A stretch of 64,000 nucleotides of DNA from Acidobacteriota bacterium (GCA_038040445.1 JBBPIG010000028.1:1-64000); one strand, 5' to 3'. Counted from the first letter of the stretch, positions 8,732-17,172 are shown. Numbers and translations: made by a program. Notes: generated from the sequence alone by a model not told the origin.

Positions 8732-8859
8732 GCCTAACCCTCGCTCAAGCGGAGCGCCAACGGCATGCCACCAGGCCCGGGCTGGCGGTACGCGGTACAT
8801 TTTCGCCAGCCCGGGCCTGGCGTCCTGCCGTCGTCGCCCGCTTAGCTCGAACGTTCGGC
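8732..8859 (+). other. attC site 4 with long terminal hairpin
   Basis: R'' gcctaac at 8732-8738, R' gttcggc at 8853-8859. The central variable part is a perfect 17-bp inverted repeat (8771-8787 with 8804-8820, ccaggcccgggctggcg and complement), making a very stable arm that could also terminate transcription. Confidence 0.9.
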
Positions 8860-8934
8860 GGCTATCGCTTATTTCGGATGCGGCGATAGACAAACCGCTT
8901 AGTTAAAGCATCTGCTTAAACACAGGAGGAATGT

Positions 8935-9432
8935 ATGGCTGAGGAAAACACGGAACAGTTAAAAGAAACAGGTCAACCATTTTCATTGACCACAACGGCT
9001 ACCTTGTCAATAATAATCAACAAACTCAAAATCGTTGATTGTGCTGACGATGACGAAGACATGAACATCCGTCTCGCTATTTACGTCACGGGTACAGGGG
9101 GCGAAGCACGGGTATTTGCGAAGAGCTATGATGATGTTTATGTAGAGGAGGAAGGTAAAATCGGAAACGATAGCCGATGCACTTTTTTCGCTGGCGAGCG
9201 CGTTACCAACTTAGCAGACGTGACTAGGGTGAAGATTGGCGTGTTTTTGGAAACCCTTGATGGTGATGGCTTCGATTGGAAAGGCCATCACGACCATATA
9301 AAGGAGGTTGCAAATCTTAGCCTTGGAGATAATACATTTGTCGAGGGAAAGCAACACTCCCACAATACCGAGTGCGAAGGTGTTTATGAACTCAACTACT
9401 CAATTGTTATTAGTCCGGTTGTCAATCAATAG
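8935..9432 (+). CDS. Unknown acidic cassette protein
   Basis: 165 residues with a strong ribosome site (caggaggaatgt) before ATG 8935. It has no signal peptide or TM segment. It is acidic and Thr-rich, with alternating beta-like segments (LTTTATLSIIINKLKIVD, NIRLAIYVTG, RVKIGVFLETLD, YELNYSIVIS) and a His-rich stretch (GHHDH, QHSHN). A beta-sandwich is likely, but I do not recognise the family. Its AT-richer composition compared with the flanks suggests separate origin. Confidence 0.75.
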   Translation: MAEENTEQLKETGQPFSLTTTATLSIIINKLKIVDCADDDEDMNIRLAIYVTGTGGEARVFAKSYDDVYVEEEGKIGNDSRCTFFAGERVTNLADVTRVKIGVFLETLDGDGFDWKGHHDHIKEVANLSLGDNTFVEGKQHSHNTECEGVYELNYSIVISPVVNQ

Positions 9433-9486
9433 TTGAGTTTTAGTCACGCCTGAAATCTTTGTGAGCTTGTCCCCATCGGCATCGCC

Positions 9487-9578
9487 GCCGAACAAGTCGT
9501 TGGACCGGAGCGCGCGAAGCGAGTTTCTTATTGTTCGACCAGTGCCGCTCGCGCGCCCGGTCAACTCGGACGTTAGGT
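9487..9578 (+). other. attC site 5
   Basis: R'' gccgaac at 9487-9493 and R' gttaggt at 9572-9578; arms ttggaccggagcgcgcg and cgcgcgcccggtcaa. Confidence 0.9.
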
Positions 9579-9628
9579 TGAGAGAAGTAACTTAGAAGTG
9601 AGGCGATAAAAACTTAGGGAGGATATTA

Positions 9629-10426
9629 ATGAGTAAGAAGTCTGTATCACCAGTTTGTGTTTACACCATAGTTCATACAGATAGGCTCAAAAACCTGTTC
9701 CTGAAAGGAGGCAAAGGAGAAATTGCAGAGAATAGGAACTGGGCAACGGCTAATAGACTTTTGCAAGAAGCACAGCGCAATAACATGAGAATGTTGGTCA
9801 TTTTTGCTGCGGCTGAACATACAAGCGACCTTATCTATTACGCCAACCTTGAGGCCATCAAGATTGACAAAAAGGACTCAAGCAGTGCCGTAACCACTTT
9901 CCGAGTTTCAGACCTAACGCCCTTTAAAGACCCAAAGCCGAAGAAGACATCGTTAATCGTGAAGAGTACAGATAGAGCTATTCCAGATGGTCATATCAAA
10001 CCTTATGTTATCTGCAAAACACCAATACTGTTGACTATGCTAAAGCTAAAACTCTGCACTTACCAATACGGCAGCCCACGCGAAAGAGGGGAAGGATTAC
10101 GCATCGGCACGACACGCTACTTGCCTCGCGGCGTGTTCAAGAGAGATTACGCTCTGCTCGACTACTTCGACGTGTGGCTTCCTTTGCTTGCACCCAGCAG
10201 AGAACTTCTTCAGTGGGCAAAAAATAAGGAGCGAACACACGAAGCCTGGGCAAAGCGGTACGAGAACGAAATGAAGAACACGGACGCCCGGCAAGTTATC
10301 AAGCTGTTGGCTGAACTTGCCAGGACGACACCTATTGCCATCGGGTGCTTCTGTGCCGATGAGAGCCGTTGCCATCGTTCGGTGCTCTACCCACTTATTC
10401 TACAAGCGGCAGAAGAGGGGGCGTAA
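9629..10426 (+). CDS. DUF488 protein with extra N-terminal domain
   Basis: 265 residues. The C-terminal part (about 150-262) is DUF488: GLRIGTTRYLPRGVFKRDY, LAPSRELLQWAK, WAKRYENEM and the signature GCFCADESRCHRSVLYP. The first 120 residues (NRNWATANRLLQEAQ, MRMLVIFAAAEHTSDLIYYA, TFRVSDL) look like an EVE/ASCH-type PUA fold, which often reads modified nucleobases; that part is tentative. Ribosome site ggagg lies before ATG 9629. DUF488 function is unsettled. AT-rich 5' half. Confidence 0.78.
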   Translation: MSKKSVSPVCVYTIVHTDRLKNLFLKGGKGEIAENRNWATANRLLQEAQRNNMRMLVIFAAAEHTSDLIYYANLEAIKIDKKDSSSAVTTFRVSDLTPFKDPKPKKTSLIVKSTDRAIPDGHIKPYVICKTPILLTMLKLKLCTYQYGSPRERGEGLRIGTTRYLPRGVFKRDYALLDYFDVWLPLLAPSRELLQWAKNKERTHEAWAKRYENEMKNTDARQVIKLLAELARTTPIAIGCFCADESRCHRSVLYPLILQAAEEGA

Positions 10427-10436
10427 GTTTCCAATA

Positions 10437-10540
10437 AGCGGGCCAACAAGGCGCTGGATCGGAGGCAGCGAAGCAGAATTCTTAACGTTCCATCAGTACT
10501 CGGCGCGCGCCCGGTCAACGCGCCACAACTCGGAAAGAGC
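10437..10540 (+). other. Decayed attC site and remnant
   Basis: aacaaggcgctggatcggaggcag... runs parallel to attC 5 (same order of ggcg, ttctta, gcgcgcccggtcaac), but the R' gttaggt is gone. The cassette therefore extends to the next attC at 10624. Confidence 0.6.
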
Positions 10541-10595
10541 TAACTGCGAAAGCAAGGAGTTTCGCGGTTACTCGAAAAGAGCTAACGGCGAAAGC
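10528..10595 (+). repeat. Direct repeat pair
   Basis: Two copies of a 26-bp unit (actcggaaagagctaactgc..., 10528-10553 and 10570-10595) differ at two positions. They lie in the noncoding tail after the decayed attC. Confidence 0.8.
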
Positions 10596-10623
10596 CAGAA
10601 GGAAGCGCTCGCCATTTGAAGCC

Positions 10624-10728
10624 GCCTAACTCTCGTTGCACCGTAGCCGCCGAAGTACGCTTCACAGGGTTTCGACTCTGGCGCATTCGGCTTTCATCAA
10701 CGGCGGCACGGTGAACTCTGCGTTGGGC
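10624..10728 (+). other. attC site 6
   Basis: R'' gcctaac at 10624-10630, R' gttgggc at 10722-10728. Arms caccgtagccgccg and cggcggcacggtg match except for one extrahelical base, as attC recognition requires. Confidence 0.92.
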
Positions 10729-10783
10729 GCCTTCTTTGGGTGCAGCCGGGGAGATCACACTTGCGCCGCAACCGGAGGAAAAG

Positions 10784-11368
10784 ATGGAGATCCTTAAAAT
10801 CCTTGTCACGATACTCCTCGGCATTATCGGGCTATATCTCACCCATAGCTTCCGGCGTCAGGTGAAGCAAAAAACCGCAGACCGGCGAATGAAGTCGTAT
10901 TCCGAGCTTTGGACAATAACTGGCGTGGCAAGTCCGACGAGACTTAAGGAATGGCACGTGGGCATGCCTCGAGGACCAGTTACACAAGAAGAACGCGGCA
11001 ATCTCTACGTGGAATTTACCAAATGGTACTACAAGAGTGGCAACGGGTTATTTCTCGGCGACGGGACAAGAAGTCTATACCTCGCGACGAAAGACAATCT
11101 CATTTGTCCGGATTCTGCATTGAAACCTTCAAAGATTTATGACGCATTACAGAAGCTTCCCGAAGAGCAACGTTCGGCGAAGCGGGGCGAAATGTCGATT
11201 CGCCAACTGTCGCTACTTCGCGCGCGAATGCGAGCGGACTTGGAAGTCTATGGAACGCTCTTCTTCGGAGAACTACAAGACGAAGACAAGGAATTTCTCG
11301 AATATTGTGGAGAAAATCTGAATAGGAAACCCTGGAGCAGTCAGCGGCAGCCAGACATCATGGAATAG
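10784..11368 (+). CDS. Membrane-anchored unknown cassette protein
   Basis: 194 residues from ATG 10784, preceded by ccggaggaaaag; an upstream start at 10736 lacks a ribosome site. One N-terminal TM (ILKILVTILLGIIGLYLT) is followed by a basic cytoplasmic part (RRQVKQKTADRR) and an alpha-helical soluble domain. No family recognised. N-anchored proteins of this size are common in integron cassettes. Confidence 0.75.
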   Translation: MEILKILVTILLGIIGLYLTHSFRRQVKQKTADRRMKSYSELWTITGVASPTRLKEWHVGMPRGPVTQEERGNLYVEFTKWYYKSGNGLFLGDGTRSLYLATKDNLICPDSALKPSKIYDALQKLPEEQRSAKRGEMSIRQLSLLRARMRADLEVYGTLFFGELQDEDKEFLEYCGENLNRKPWSSQRQPDIME

Positions 11369-11421
11369 ACACTGGAGCTGCAAGTGTCATGCTAGCGAGG
11401 ACTCTTTTCCATTCCACCGCC

Positions 11422-11484
11422 GCCCAACTTCCCGCATGCACCGTAGCCGCAAACTACGCGGCACGGTGATGCGGAACGTTCGGC
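11422..11484 (+). other. attC site 7
   Basis: A compact site: R'' gcccaac at 11422-11428 and R' gttcggc at 11478-11484. Arms caccgtagccgc and gcggcacggtg carry an extrahelical base. Very similar in its arms to attC 6. Confidence 0.9.
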
Positions 11485-11490
11485 GTCATC

Positions 11491-11955
11491 ATGAAGCGCC
11501 ATCGAACAGCAAAATCTATGAACATTCGTCAGACTGGGAAGATTCTCCGATACCAACCAACGCCAACGAGCCGATCAACTGTGCGGCGTCACTATGCAAT
11601 GTGGCGCGAAGAAAAAGGTCTGCCTGTTCGCTGCGACATACCAACTTGTCCGTTCCATACACAACCGCTCGTCTGGGCAGGCAAACCGCTTCCAATAATC
11701 CTTGACCATGCTAATGGCAATAACTTAGACAATAGTCCAAGGAATCTTCGGTACGTTTGTCCTAATTGCGACGCCCAGCTCTCGACTCGCGGAGGTGCAA
11801 ATCGCGGTCGTGTTCAGGAAGCAGAAGAGGGCAAATTTGTTCTAATGTCGCGCGATGGAAGGTGCCACTACCACTTGATTCCGGAGCCCGCAATTATTCG
11901 TATCACGGCGCATGCTCCGACGGTTGTCATTACACCAACGAAGGGTGGAAAATGA
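11491..11955 (+). CDS. HNH-endonuclease-like protein
   Basis: 154 residues, ATG 6 bases after the attC core. The central part has an HNH layout: CDIPTCPFH, then a hydrophobic strand ending in LDHANGNNLDNSPRNLRYVC and PNCDAQL. The paired cysteines (C-x4-C and C-x2-C) and the His-Asn positions fit a zinc-stabilised HNH nuclease. The N-terminus looks like a small DNA-binding segment (TSRSTVRRHYAMWREEKGL). DNA cleavage is inferred from the fold; the target is unknown. Confidence 0.75.
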   Translation: MKRHRTAKSMNIRQTGKILRYQPTPTSRSTVRRHYAMWREEKGLPVRCDIPTCPFHTQPLVWAGKPLPIILDHANGNNLDNSPRNLRYVCPNCDAQLSTRGGANRGRVQEAEEGKFVLMSRDGRCHYHLIPEPAIIRITAHAPTVVITPTKGGK

Positions 11956-11956
11956 C

Positions 11957-12020
11957 GCCGAACACGTCGTTGGACCGGAGCGCGGAAAGCGTGTTTAGCA
12001 ACTCGGTTGGCTCGTTTGAC
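11957..12020 (+). other. Truncated attC, 5' half
   Basis: gccgaacacgtcgttggaccggagcgcg repeats the left half of attC 5, but no R' follows before the next complete attC at 12036. This is a fused attC or the scar of a lost cassette. Confidence 0.65.
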
Positions 12021-12035
12021 ATTCTTGGAGGACGC

Positions 12036-12124
12036 GCCGAACTCCCGCGTGGACCGAAGCGCGCGATCGAGTTTGGCGTGAACCTTGAGTGTTACACGCG
12101 CGCTCGGTCACGCGAACGTTCGGC
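12036..12124 (+). other. attC site 8
   Basis: R'' gccgaac at 12036-12042, R' gttcggc at 12118-12124; arms gaccgaagcgcgc and gcgcgctcggtc with one extrahelical base. Nearly the same sequence as the attC at 27809. Confidence 0.92.
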
Positions 12125-12135
12125 GGCTTATCGCT

Positions 12136-13092
12136 ATGACTATTCTCCATAACAACATTAGTGTTAAGTCTCTTATGGATCGTTGGTCGAAGAGGCAAGT
12201 TCTTGGATGGTTGGCAGTCCTGTTATCTACCTCAATTGCCAGCTTCTGGGCATTTTGGGGAATCATCGAGAACTTTCATGAGGGTTGGTTTCATGAGTCG
12301 CTGCTCTTAAACGTCGGACTGATGTTCGTGCAATACCTCGGCCCGGTGATAATCTTCGTGTCGCTGACCCTGCTCGCCATCGCTTTCCCGCGCCTGGGAA
12401 GCAGCGCCCACGCGCTCGGTGGGCTTCTTTTATTCCTGCTGCTCTTTGATTTAAATGACACAGTAGCGATGCTATTCATCATCGCGCCAATGCTCTTACT
12501 GGGAGCGCTCTACTGGTATGGTCGCCCGCAGCCACGCCGTGCGGCGTACTTCTTCGCAATGGGACTGCCTGCCCTCATCCTCGTCGTCTGCGGCCTAGAG
12601 CCTGCCGTGCGCATCGCCGGGCGCGTTGACGATGGCAACTTACAATCTCGTCTGGTGGAGGGCAACGGAGTCCGGCTGGTTTGGGCGGCAGAAGGCGTCG
12701 GCTGGCCTCGTGAAGGCGTTACTTGGCACGAAGCTGTTAGCCGCTGCCAGCATTTATCGGCCGATGGCAAAACGTTAGCTGAAGCTCCGCAGAATGTATG
12801 GCGGTTGCCGACGGTGGAAGAAGCGGTGCGCTCAATGTCGCGTCATGGCGTTAACAGTGGCGGAATCTGGGACGGGAAGACCAGAGCGGCGACTTACCAA
12901 GTTCGCCCCGACAAAGAAACGCCGCTCTGGAACGTCCACTCGCAGGTAATCTACTGGTGGACGGCAACTGAAGTTGATGGCGAGAAGGCATACATCATTG
13001 TTTACGATGGAAAGGTATGGCCGAGGCGCAAGCGATTCGCTCCGGCGTATTTAGGATATAGATGTGTAAAACCCGTGGAAGCGCCGAGGTGA
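12136..13092 (+). CDS. Polytopic membrane protein with C-terminal DUF1566/Lcl-like domain
   Basis: 318 residues from ATG 12136, 17 bases after the attC core (an alternative ATG is at 12175). About five hydrophobic segments fill the first 170 residues. The C-terminal domain has the DUF1566 pattern: GVTWHEAVSRC, WRLPTVEEAVRSM, YWWTATE, YIIVYDGKVWPR, LGYRCVK. DUF1566 relates to C-type-lectin-like/FGE-like folds usually found outside the cell. It shares its cassette with the exported gene downstream (62-base gap, no attC between), suggesting linked function (inference). Confidence 0.75.
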   Translation: MTILHNNISVKSLMDRWSKRQVLGWLAVLLSTSIASFWAFWGIIENFHEGWFHESLLLNVGLMFVQYLGPVIIFVSLTLLAIAFPRLGSSAHALGGLLLFLLLFDLNDTVAMLFIIAPMLLLGALYWYGRPQPRRAAYFFAMGLPALILVVCGLEPAVRIAGRVDDGNLQSRLVEGNGVRLVWAAEGVGWPREGVTWHEAVSRCQHLSADGKTLAEAPQNVWRLPTVEEAVRSMSRHGVNSGGIWDGKTRAATYQVRPDKETPLWNVHSQVIYWWTATEVDGEKAYIIVYDGKVWPRRKRFAPAYLGYRCVKPVEAPR

Positions 13093-13154
13093 GCTGCCCC
13101 AACATACGAGGTGAATCCGGTATCGATTGATAGATCGACGTAAGGAGGAACAAA

Positions 13155-14309
13155 ATGAGAAACCGAATCGATGTTCTCGCAATCGTGGCTCTTGCAGCTT
13201 TGGGTCTGATCCTTGCACCTGCATCGCTTCCAACCACCAGAGCACAGGCTACGAATCCGCCCTACCCAAGCCAGTTTCCCTCAGTCGAGCGTGTGAAGGC
13301 TGAGATAAAAGGCACCGATCCTATGGACACGGCGGCGCGTCAGATGGGCGCGTTCTGGCAACTACAGCAGGTCATCAAGGAACTCTCTGGCCTGCGATGG
13401 ACTCGGAATGAACTCACCCCCGACGAGAAACGGCTGCTGGGTGGATACAGCGGCGGCTACCAGTCTGCCGGGCAGCCTTACGCTTCGTACCCGGACAAAC
13501 CGAAGTGGTATAAGATGCATGCATTCTACGAGACGGATGAAGCCTTCCTCGATAGTCTGTTCGAGCGGTTCCTCTCACCCGCTCTTCGCACCCAATACCT
13601 CAATACTGAATCCCAGACGCGTGCACGGGTACAAGCAGGGAGGGAGCAACGAGCTAACACGCCTGATAAACGAGCTAACACGCCTGATGGCGGCAGACGG
13701 GCCGCGGCTCCAACTAATCCGTGCCCCGTAACAGACCAGCCCAAGACTACTAAGCCAGGTGTTCGACCAAACAGCACTTTATCCGTGATAGGGATACCCT
13801 ATATTCATACCGTCACGAACCTCGATACAGGGAAGGTCGTGTCCCAGACCCGGGAAAACTTCACAAACGCAACGTTTTACCTGCTCGACGACGACGCGGA
13901 GAACGTGTTGCAGAGCGCGGGCCTCGGGCCCGGACTGATGGGTGACCGGTTCGCCAATCTGGCCTTCATCGGAGGAGTGGCGCAGGGGGACAAGATGCCG
14001 CTGATTGGCGGGCTGCTATCGCTGCCTGCTGGTCAAGGCCCCGCGGTAATGGTGAGCGAAGCGAAGGCTGACCTTGAATGCGTCATGAAAGCGATACGCG
14101 CACATAGCGCCGCAGAGATGACAACTGACGCCAACGCCAGGGGCACCTTCCCCAGCGTTGCGGCGGGAACATACTACTTGTATGGTTGGTACTATCGGGT
14201 CCAAAAGCCGGTTCGGCAGGGTCCTGTTGCCTGGAACCTGAAGGTAGAACTCAAGCCGGGTCCAAACACGTTAAGGCTCAATGTGAAAGATGCAGTCTAT
14301 GCACCTTAA
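13155..14309 (+). CDS. Exported protein of unknown function
   Basis: 384 residues with ribosome site aaggagg before ATG 13155. A signal peptide (IVALAALGLILAPASLPTTRA) is cut near AQA, residue 31-33. The mature protein has a first half rich in Tyr/Trp (GYSGGYQSAGQPYASYP), a low-complexity linker with a perfect 7-residue tandem repeat (RANTPDK RANTPDG, near 172-185) and a beta-rich second half. It has no recognised domain. Second gene of a two-gene cassette. Confidence 0.75.
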   Translation: MRNRIDVLAIVALAALGLILAPASLPTTRAQATNPPYPSQFPSVERVKAEIKGTDPMDTAARQMGAFWQLQQVIKELSGLRWTRNELTPDEKRLLGGYSGGYQSAGQPYASYPDKPKWYKMHAFYETDEAFLDSLFERFLSPALRTQYLNTESQTRARVQAGREQRANTPDKRANTPDGGRRAAAPTNPCPVTDQPKTTKPGVRPNSTLSVIGIPYIHTVTNLDTGKVVSQTRENFTNATFYLLDDDAENVLQSAGLGPGLMGDRFANLAFIGGVAQGDKMPLIGGLLSLPAGQGPAVMVSEAKADLECVMKAIRAHSAAEMTTDANARGTFPSVAAGTYYLYGWYYRVQKPVRQGPVAWNLKVELKPGPNTLRLNVKDAVYAP

Positions 14310-14363
14310 GACGTAAGTGGGATTAAGTAACCAATCCTTGTAGGTGCTTGCATCCGAGGCCGC

Positions 14364-14454
14364 GCCTAACTCTGGCGTGCAGCGGAGCGCGCGAGTCGGG
14401 TTCGCCGTGATCCGAGTAGGTACGTCGCGCGCCCGCTGACGCCTGGCGTTGGGC
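14364..14454 (+). other. attC site 9
   Basis: R'' gcctaac at 14364-14370 and R' gttgggc at 14448-14454; arms gcgtgcagcggagcgcgcg and gcgcgcccgctgacgc. Confidence 0.92.
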
Positions 14455-14517
14455 CGACGAAACCTGACCACCCGAGATGACGTGTTCGAGGTCGTGCGAT
14501 CATCAGGCGTGGCGTCG

Positions 14518-14841
14518 GTGTACGTCGAAACGACAATTGTCAGCTATTTGACCGCGCGACCAAGTCGCGACGCGGTGCTGGCGGCGCATCAGACGTTGAC
14601 GCGCGACTGGTGGCGGGATCGGGCTGCTTACGAACTGCGGGTCTCGCAGCTTGTCATTGGCGAGGCCGCAGTGAGTGACGAGTTCCAGCAGGCTCGCCGC
14701 GTGCGCGCGTTGCGAGGCATCCCGGTCCTCTCGCTGAAGGACCCGGCGACGCGGATCGCGCGAGAGTTGGTCCGGCAAGCTGCTCGTCTACCTGCGGCTC
14801 CTCGACTTGCCGGTGCCATCGGTCTACGGACCCACCGCTGA
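14518..14841 (+). pseudogene. Truncated PIN-domain protein
   Basis: The frame from TTG 14449 or GTG 14518 reads VYVETTIVSYLTARPSRD, then LVIGEAAVSDE and GIPVL, the N-terminal two-thirds of a PIN ribonuclease (first acidic position in VETT, second in GEA). After about 14770 homology stops. The last 24 residues are out of pattern, and another frame there reads LLVYLRLLDLPVPSVYG to a stop at 14866. That looks like a junction with a different gene's tail. The AADALH-type last acidic motif is missing, so it is probably inactive. No attC follows. Confidence 0.65.
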
Positions 14842-14949
14842 CGAGAACCCGTTTGCGGACGTCTAATGCCTTGTTGCGATGCCGTTGACGACGGGCCTGC
14901 TTGACGAGGAGTAGGATCGCCGGATCATTCTTGGGTAACGGAGGACGCG

Positions 14950-15453
14950 ATGGCGGACATCAACACGGCACTCGACGCAAGCAAAGATGCGATTCAGCAA
15001 TTGATCATCGCCGGCGAGCGCACAGGGACCGCCTGGACTTCGCCACGTGCGCCGGGAAAGTGGTCGCCCAGCCAGATCGTGGAGCACGTCGCCCGCGGCC
15101 TTGAGGAGGCGGCCAACATAGCGGCTGGCCGTCCCTCAAAGCTTCCAAAGCTTCCCGCAGTCGTTCTCCTCATCCTCCGGCTCCTGTTCTTCAAGCGAAT
15201 ACTGAGGAAGGCAGTGTTCCCAAAGGGGTGGAAGGCCCACAAGGCGATGGATCCCGCGAGCGGGCCCGCGACGCCTGCCGAGGGACGCGTTCGCCTCGAG
15301 ACGGCGCACCAGCAGTTCGACGAGGCCTGCCGCCAGGCCGCCTCGCACGGCGAGCGGATGCGAACGATCTTCGGTGCGGTGCCCGTGGAGGACTGCGTGC
15401 GCTTCGTGGAACTCCACACGCGCCATCACGGCAAGCAGATGGCGGACCGTTAG
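14950..15453 (+). CDS. DinB-like (four-helix metal-binding) protein
   Basis: 167 residues with ribosome site cggagg before ATG 14950. It has the DinB superfamily layout: an N-terminal helix, GKWSPSQIVEHVARGLEEA (His ligand candidate) and a C-terminal HTRHHGKQM motif with further His ligands. This fold covers bacillithiol/mycothiol-dependent transferases and many uncharacterised stress proteins; the substrate is unknown. It sits in a composite cassette of four genes without internal attC sites. Confidence 0.75.
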   Translation: MADINTALDASKDAIQQLIIAGERTGTAWTSPRAPGKWSPSQIVEHVARGLEEAANIAAGRPSKLPKLPAVVLLILRLLFFKRILRKAVFPKGWKAHKAMDPASGPATPAEGRVRLETAHQQFDEACRQAASHGERMRTIFGAVPVEDCVRFVELHTRHHGKQMADR

Positions 15454-15466
15454 CAGCAGGATCCCG

Positions 15467-15613
15467 ATGGCGTACGACGAGCAGCTCGCGAATCGCATCC
15501 GCCAGGCGTTCGGCACCCGGAAGGACATCACCGAACGCAAGGTGTTCGGTGGTCTCGCCTTCCTCTATCTCGGTCGGATGTGCTGCGGCATCGTCGGTCG
15601 TATCGCGCTCTGA
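15467..15613 (+). pseudogene. TfoX N-terminal domain fragment
   Basis: 48 residues: MAYDEQLANRIRQAFG, KDITERKVFGGLAFLYLGRMCCGIVG, then an immediate stop. The start of a TfoX/Sxy N-terminal domain (usually about 100 residues) is clear, but the second half is missing. It begins 14 bases after the DinB-like gene. The next 138 bases have no coding homology I can see. Confidence 0.7.
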
Positions 15614-15751
15614 AAGCGCTCGTCCGCGGACAGTCCCACAATAGGCGCGTTTGCGGCTCGGCCGATGAGGGGTCGGGGTCGGTGGACACCCCCGGCGTGA
15701 TGGCCGGTTTTGGACCGTCGCAAGCCACTTCCTTTTCGCCCCGGAGGTTCC

Positions 15752-16171
15752 ATGGCTGAACTGAAGACGAAGCAGACGGAAGCAAGCGTTGAGGAGTATC
15801 TCGACACCATCGAGGATCCGCGTCGCCGAGCCGACTGTGCGGCGATATCCGCACTCATGAAGAGAGTGACGAAATTCGAGCCCAAGATGTGGGGGCCAAG
15901 CATCGTTGGCTTCGGCAGCTACCACTACCGGTACGAGACTGGGCACGAAGGCGACGCATGCCTCGCCGGGTTCTCGTTTAGAAGGCCAGAGATTGTTGTC
16001 TACATCGCAGATGGTTTTGAATCTCGCGAGGAACTCCTGCAGCAGATTGGAAAGCACAGGACGGGCAAGGTCTGCCTCTACATCAAGAGGCTCTCAGACA
16101 TAGACGTCGGAGTCCTTGAGAAACTCGTCAAAGCGTCAGTGGCCGAGGTGCGAAAGCGATACCCGTCGTGA
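15752..16171 (+). CDS. DUF1801 domain protein
   Basis: 139 residues from ATG 15752 (ccggagg upstream). It reads SVEEYLDTIEDPRRRADC, MWGPSIVGFGSYHYRY and AGFSFRRPEIVVYI, ending KLVKASVAEVRKRYPS. This is the DUF1801/YdhG-like fold of small frataxin-like proteins of unsettled function. It is the last gene of a composite cassette and is followed directly by attC. Confidence 0.85.
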   Translation: MAELKTKQTEASVEEYLDTIEDPRRRADCAAISALMKRVTKFEPKMWGPSIVGFGSYHYRYETGHEGDACLAGFSFRRPEIVVYIADGFESREELLQQIGKHRTGKVCLYIKRLSDIDVGVLEKLVKASVAEVRKRYPS

Positions 16172-16178
16172 GAGCGAC

Positions 16179-16247
16179 GCCTAACCCCTCGTTCAACCGG
16201 ACCCGCTACGGCAGGCCGCAGCGGTCCGGTTAACTCGAACGTTAGGT
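16179..16247 (+). other. attC site 10
   Basis: R'' gcctaac at 16179-16185 and R' gttaggt at 16241-16247; arms caaccggacccgct and agcggtccggtta with an extrahelical base. Confidence 0.92.
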
Positions 16248-16333
16248 TGCGACACGAAGTCGCGTGAGTGGCTGTTGTGACTGTTGTTTGAAGGACACAA
16301 CCTGATGTTCTGCCATCAGTATCCTACCAGAGC

Positions 16334-17137
16334 GTGCGTCACTGGCAACGGTGAGGTTCGATGCCTCTGGGACAATGTAGCCTCGTCCTTCGGGATGGCA
16401 GCCTTATTCGTGAGAAGTGGCTGCGACTGTTAGCATCAACACGGTCGGGAGCTAGGATCGAGTGGCATGGTCAACACATTGTGAATCGCTGATAAATGTC
16501 GTTATACGAGAACAAGCCAAAGATGCTGACGCCTGCTCGGTTGAATACAATCAACTCGACAGACACAGGCTTGGACCAAAAGGTACGTGGCCAAGTTCAG
16601 GTGTTCCTAACTCACCTGACGCAGACCTCGCGCCACCGGCAGAGAGGCGAGACCTAACCCACTCTGGCACTCACACGAAACGTGGTAAGCCCGTAGTTCT
16701 CCCGATGGCAAGACTTCTTTTCCAAGACAGAAGTCGAACTCAAGGGAAAGCGAGCCGTAAGGCGAACCCAAGGGACTGCGGGTATGGGAGTGTGGAAAAA
16801 GCGAAGGCCGTTCTGTAATCGAGCGGATAGAGGTTGAGCGCAACAGAGTAATGCGCAACATCACCTCAAGCGAAAGCAGGCTGACTTCCAACTGGTGTCT
16901 GGTCACGAGAGAGTCTGACAAACCGACTTAGGAGAGAATGCAGATGACAGCCGCAGCTTAAGCTGGTGCGCTCTCCCGCGAAAGCGCGTTGGCATCAGAT
17001 GAGTATCGTGAAGGCGGTGTTTGAAGTAGAACATTGCCGGGTCCCGCGAGGGCCTTATGAGATGCTTGAGCCGGATGTCGGGAAACTTGCAAGTCCGGTT
17101 TTTAGGGGGCGGGGCGGTGGCAACATCGCCCTGCTAC
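16334..17137 (+). mobile_element. ORF-less group II intron
   Basis: About 800 bases of structured RNA sequence in the leader of the next cassette. Domain V is a clean 34-nt hairpin at 17068-17101: it starts GAGCCGG (AGC triad), has a GAAA tetraloop and ends TCCGGTTT. A domain VI-like stem follows (17105-17137). The 5' end is taken as GTGCG at 16334. A ribosome site and ATG at 16944, where an intron-encoded reverse transcriptase should start in domain IV, run only five codons (MTAAA) to a stop, and under 130 bases remain before domain V. So the protein is deleted. Exact ends are approximate. It could be mobilised only in trans. Confidence 0.82.
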
Positions 17138-17172
17138 CCGGCCGGCTTCCTGGCCGCGACTCGGAGGAGATT

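Noticed and set aside
15191-16057. 288-residue minus-strand frame
   Set aside because: It is low-complexity, Arg-rich and antisense to DinB-like, TfoX and DUF1801 genes with recognisable families.
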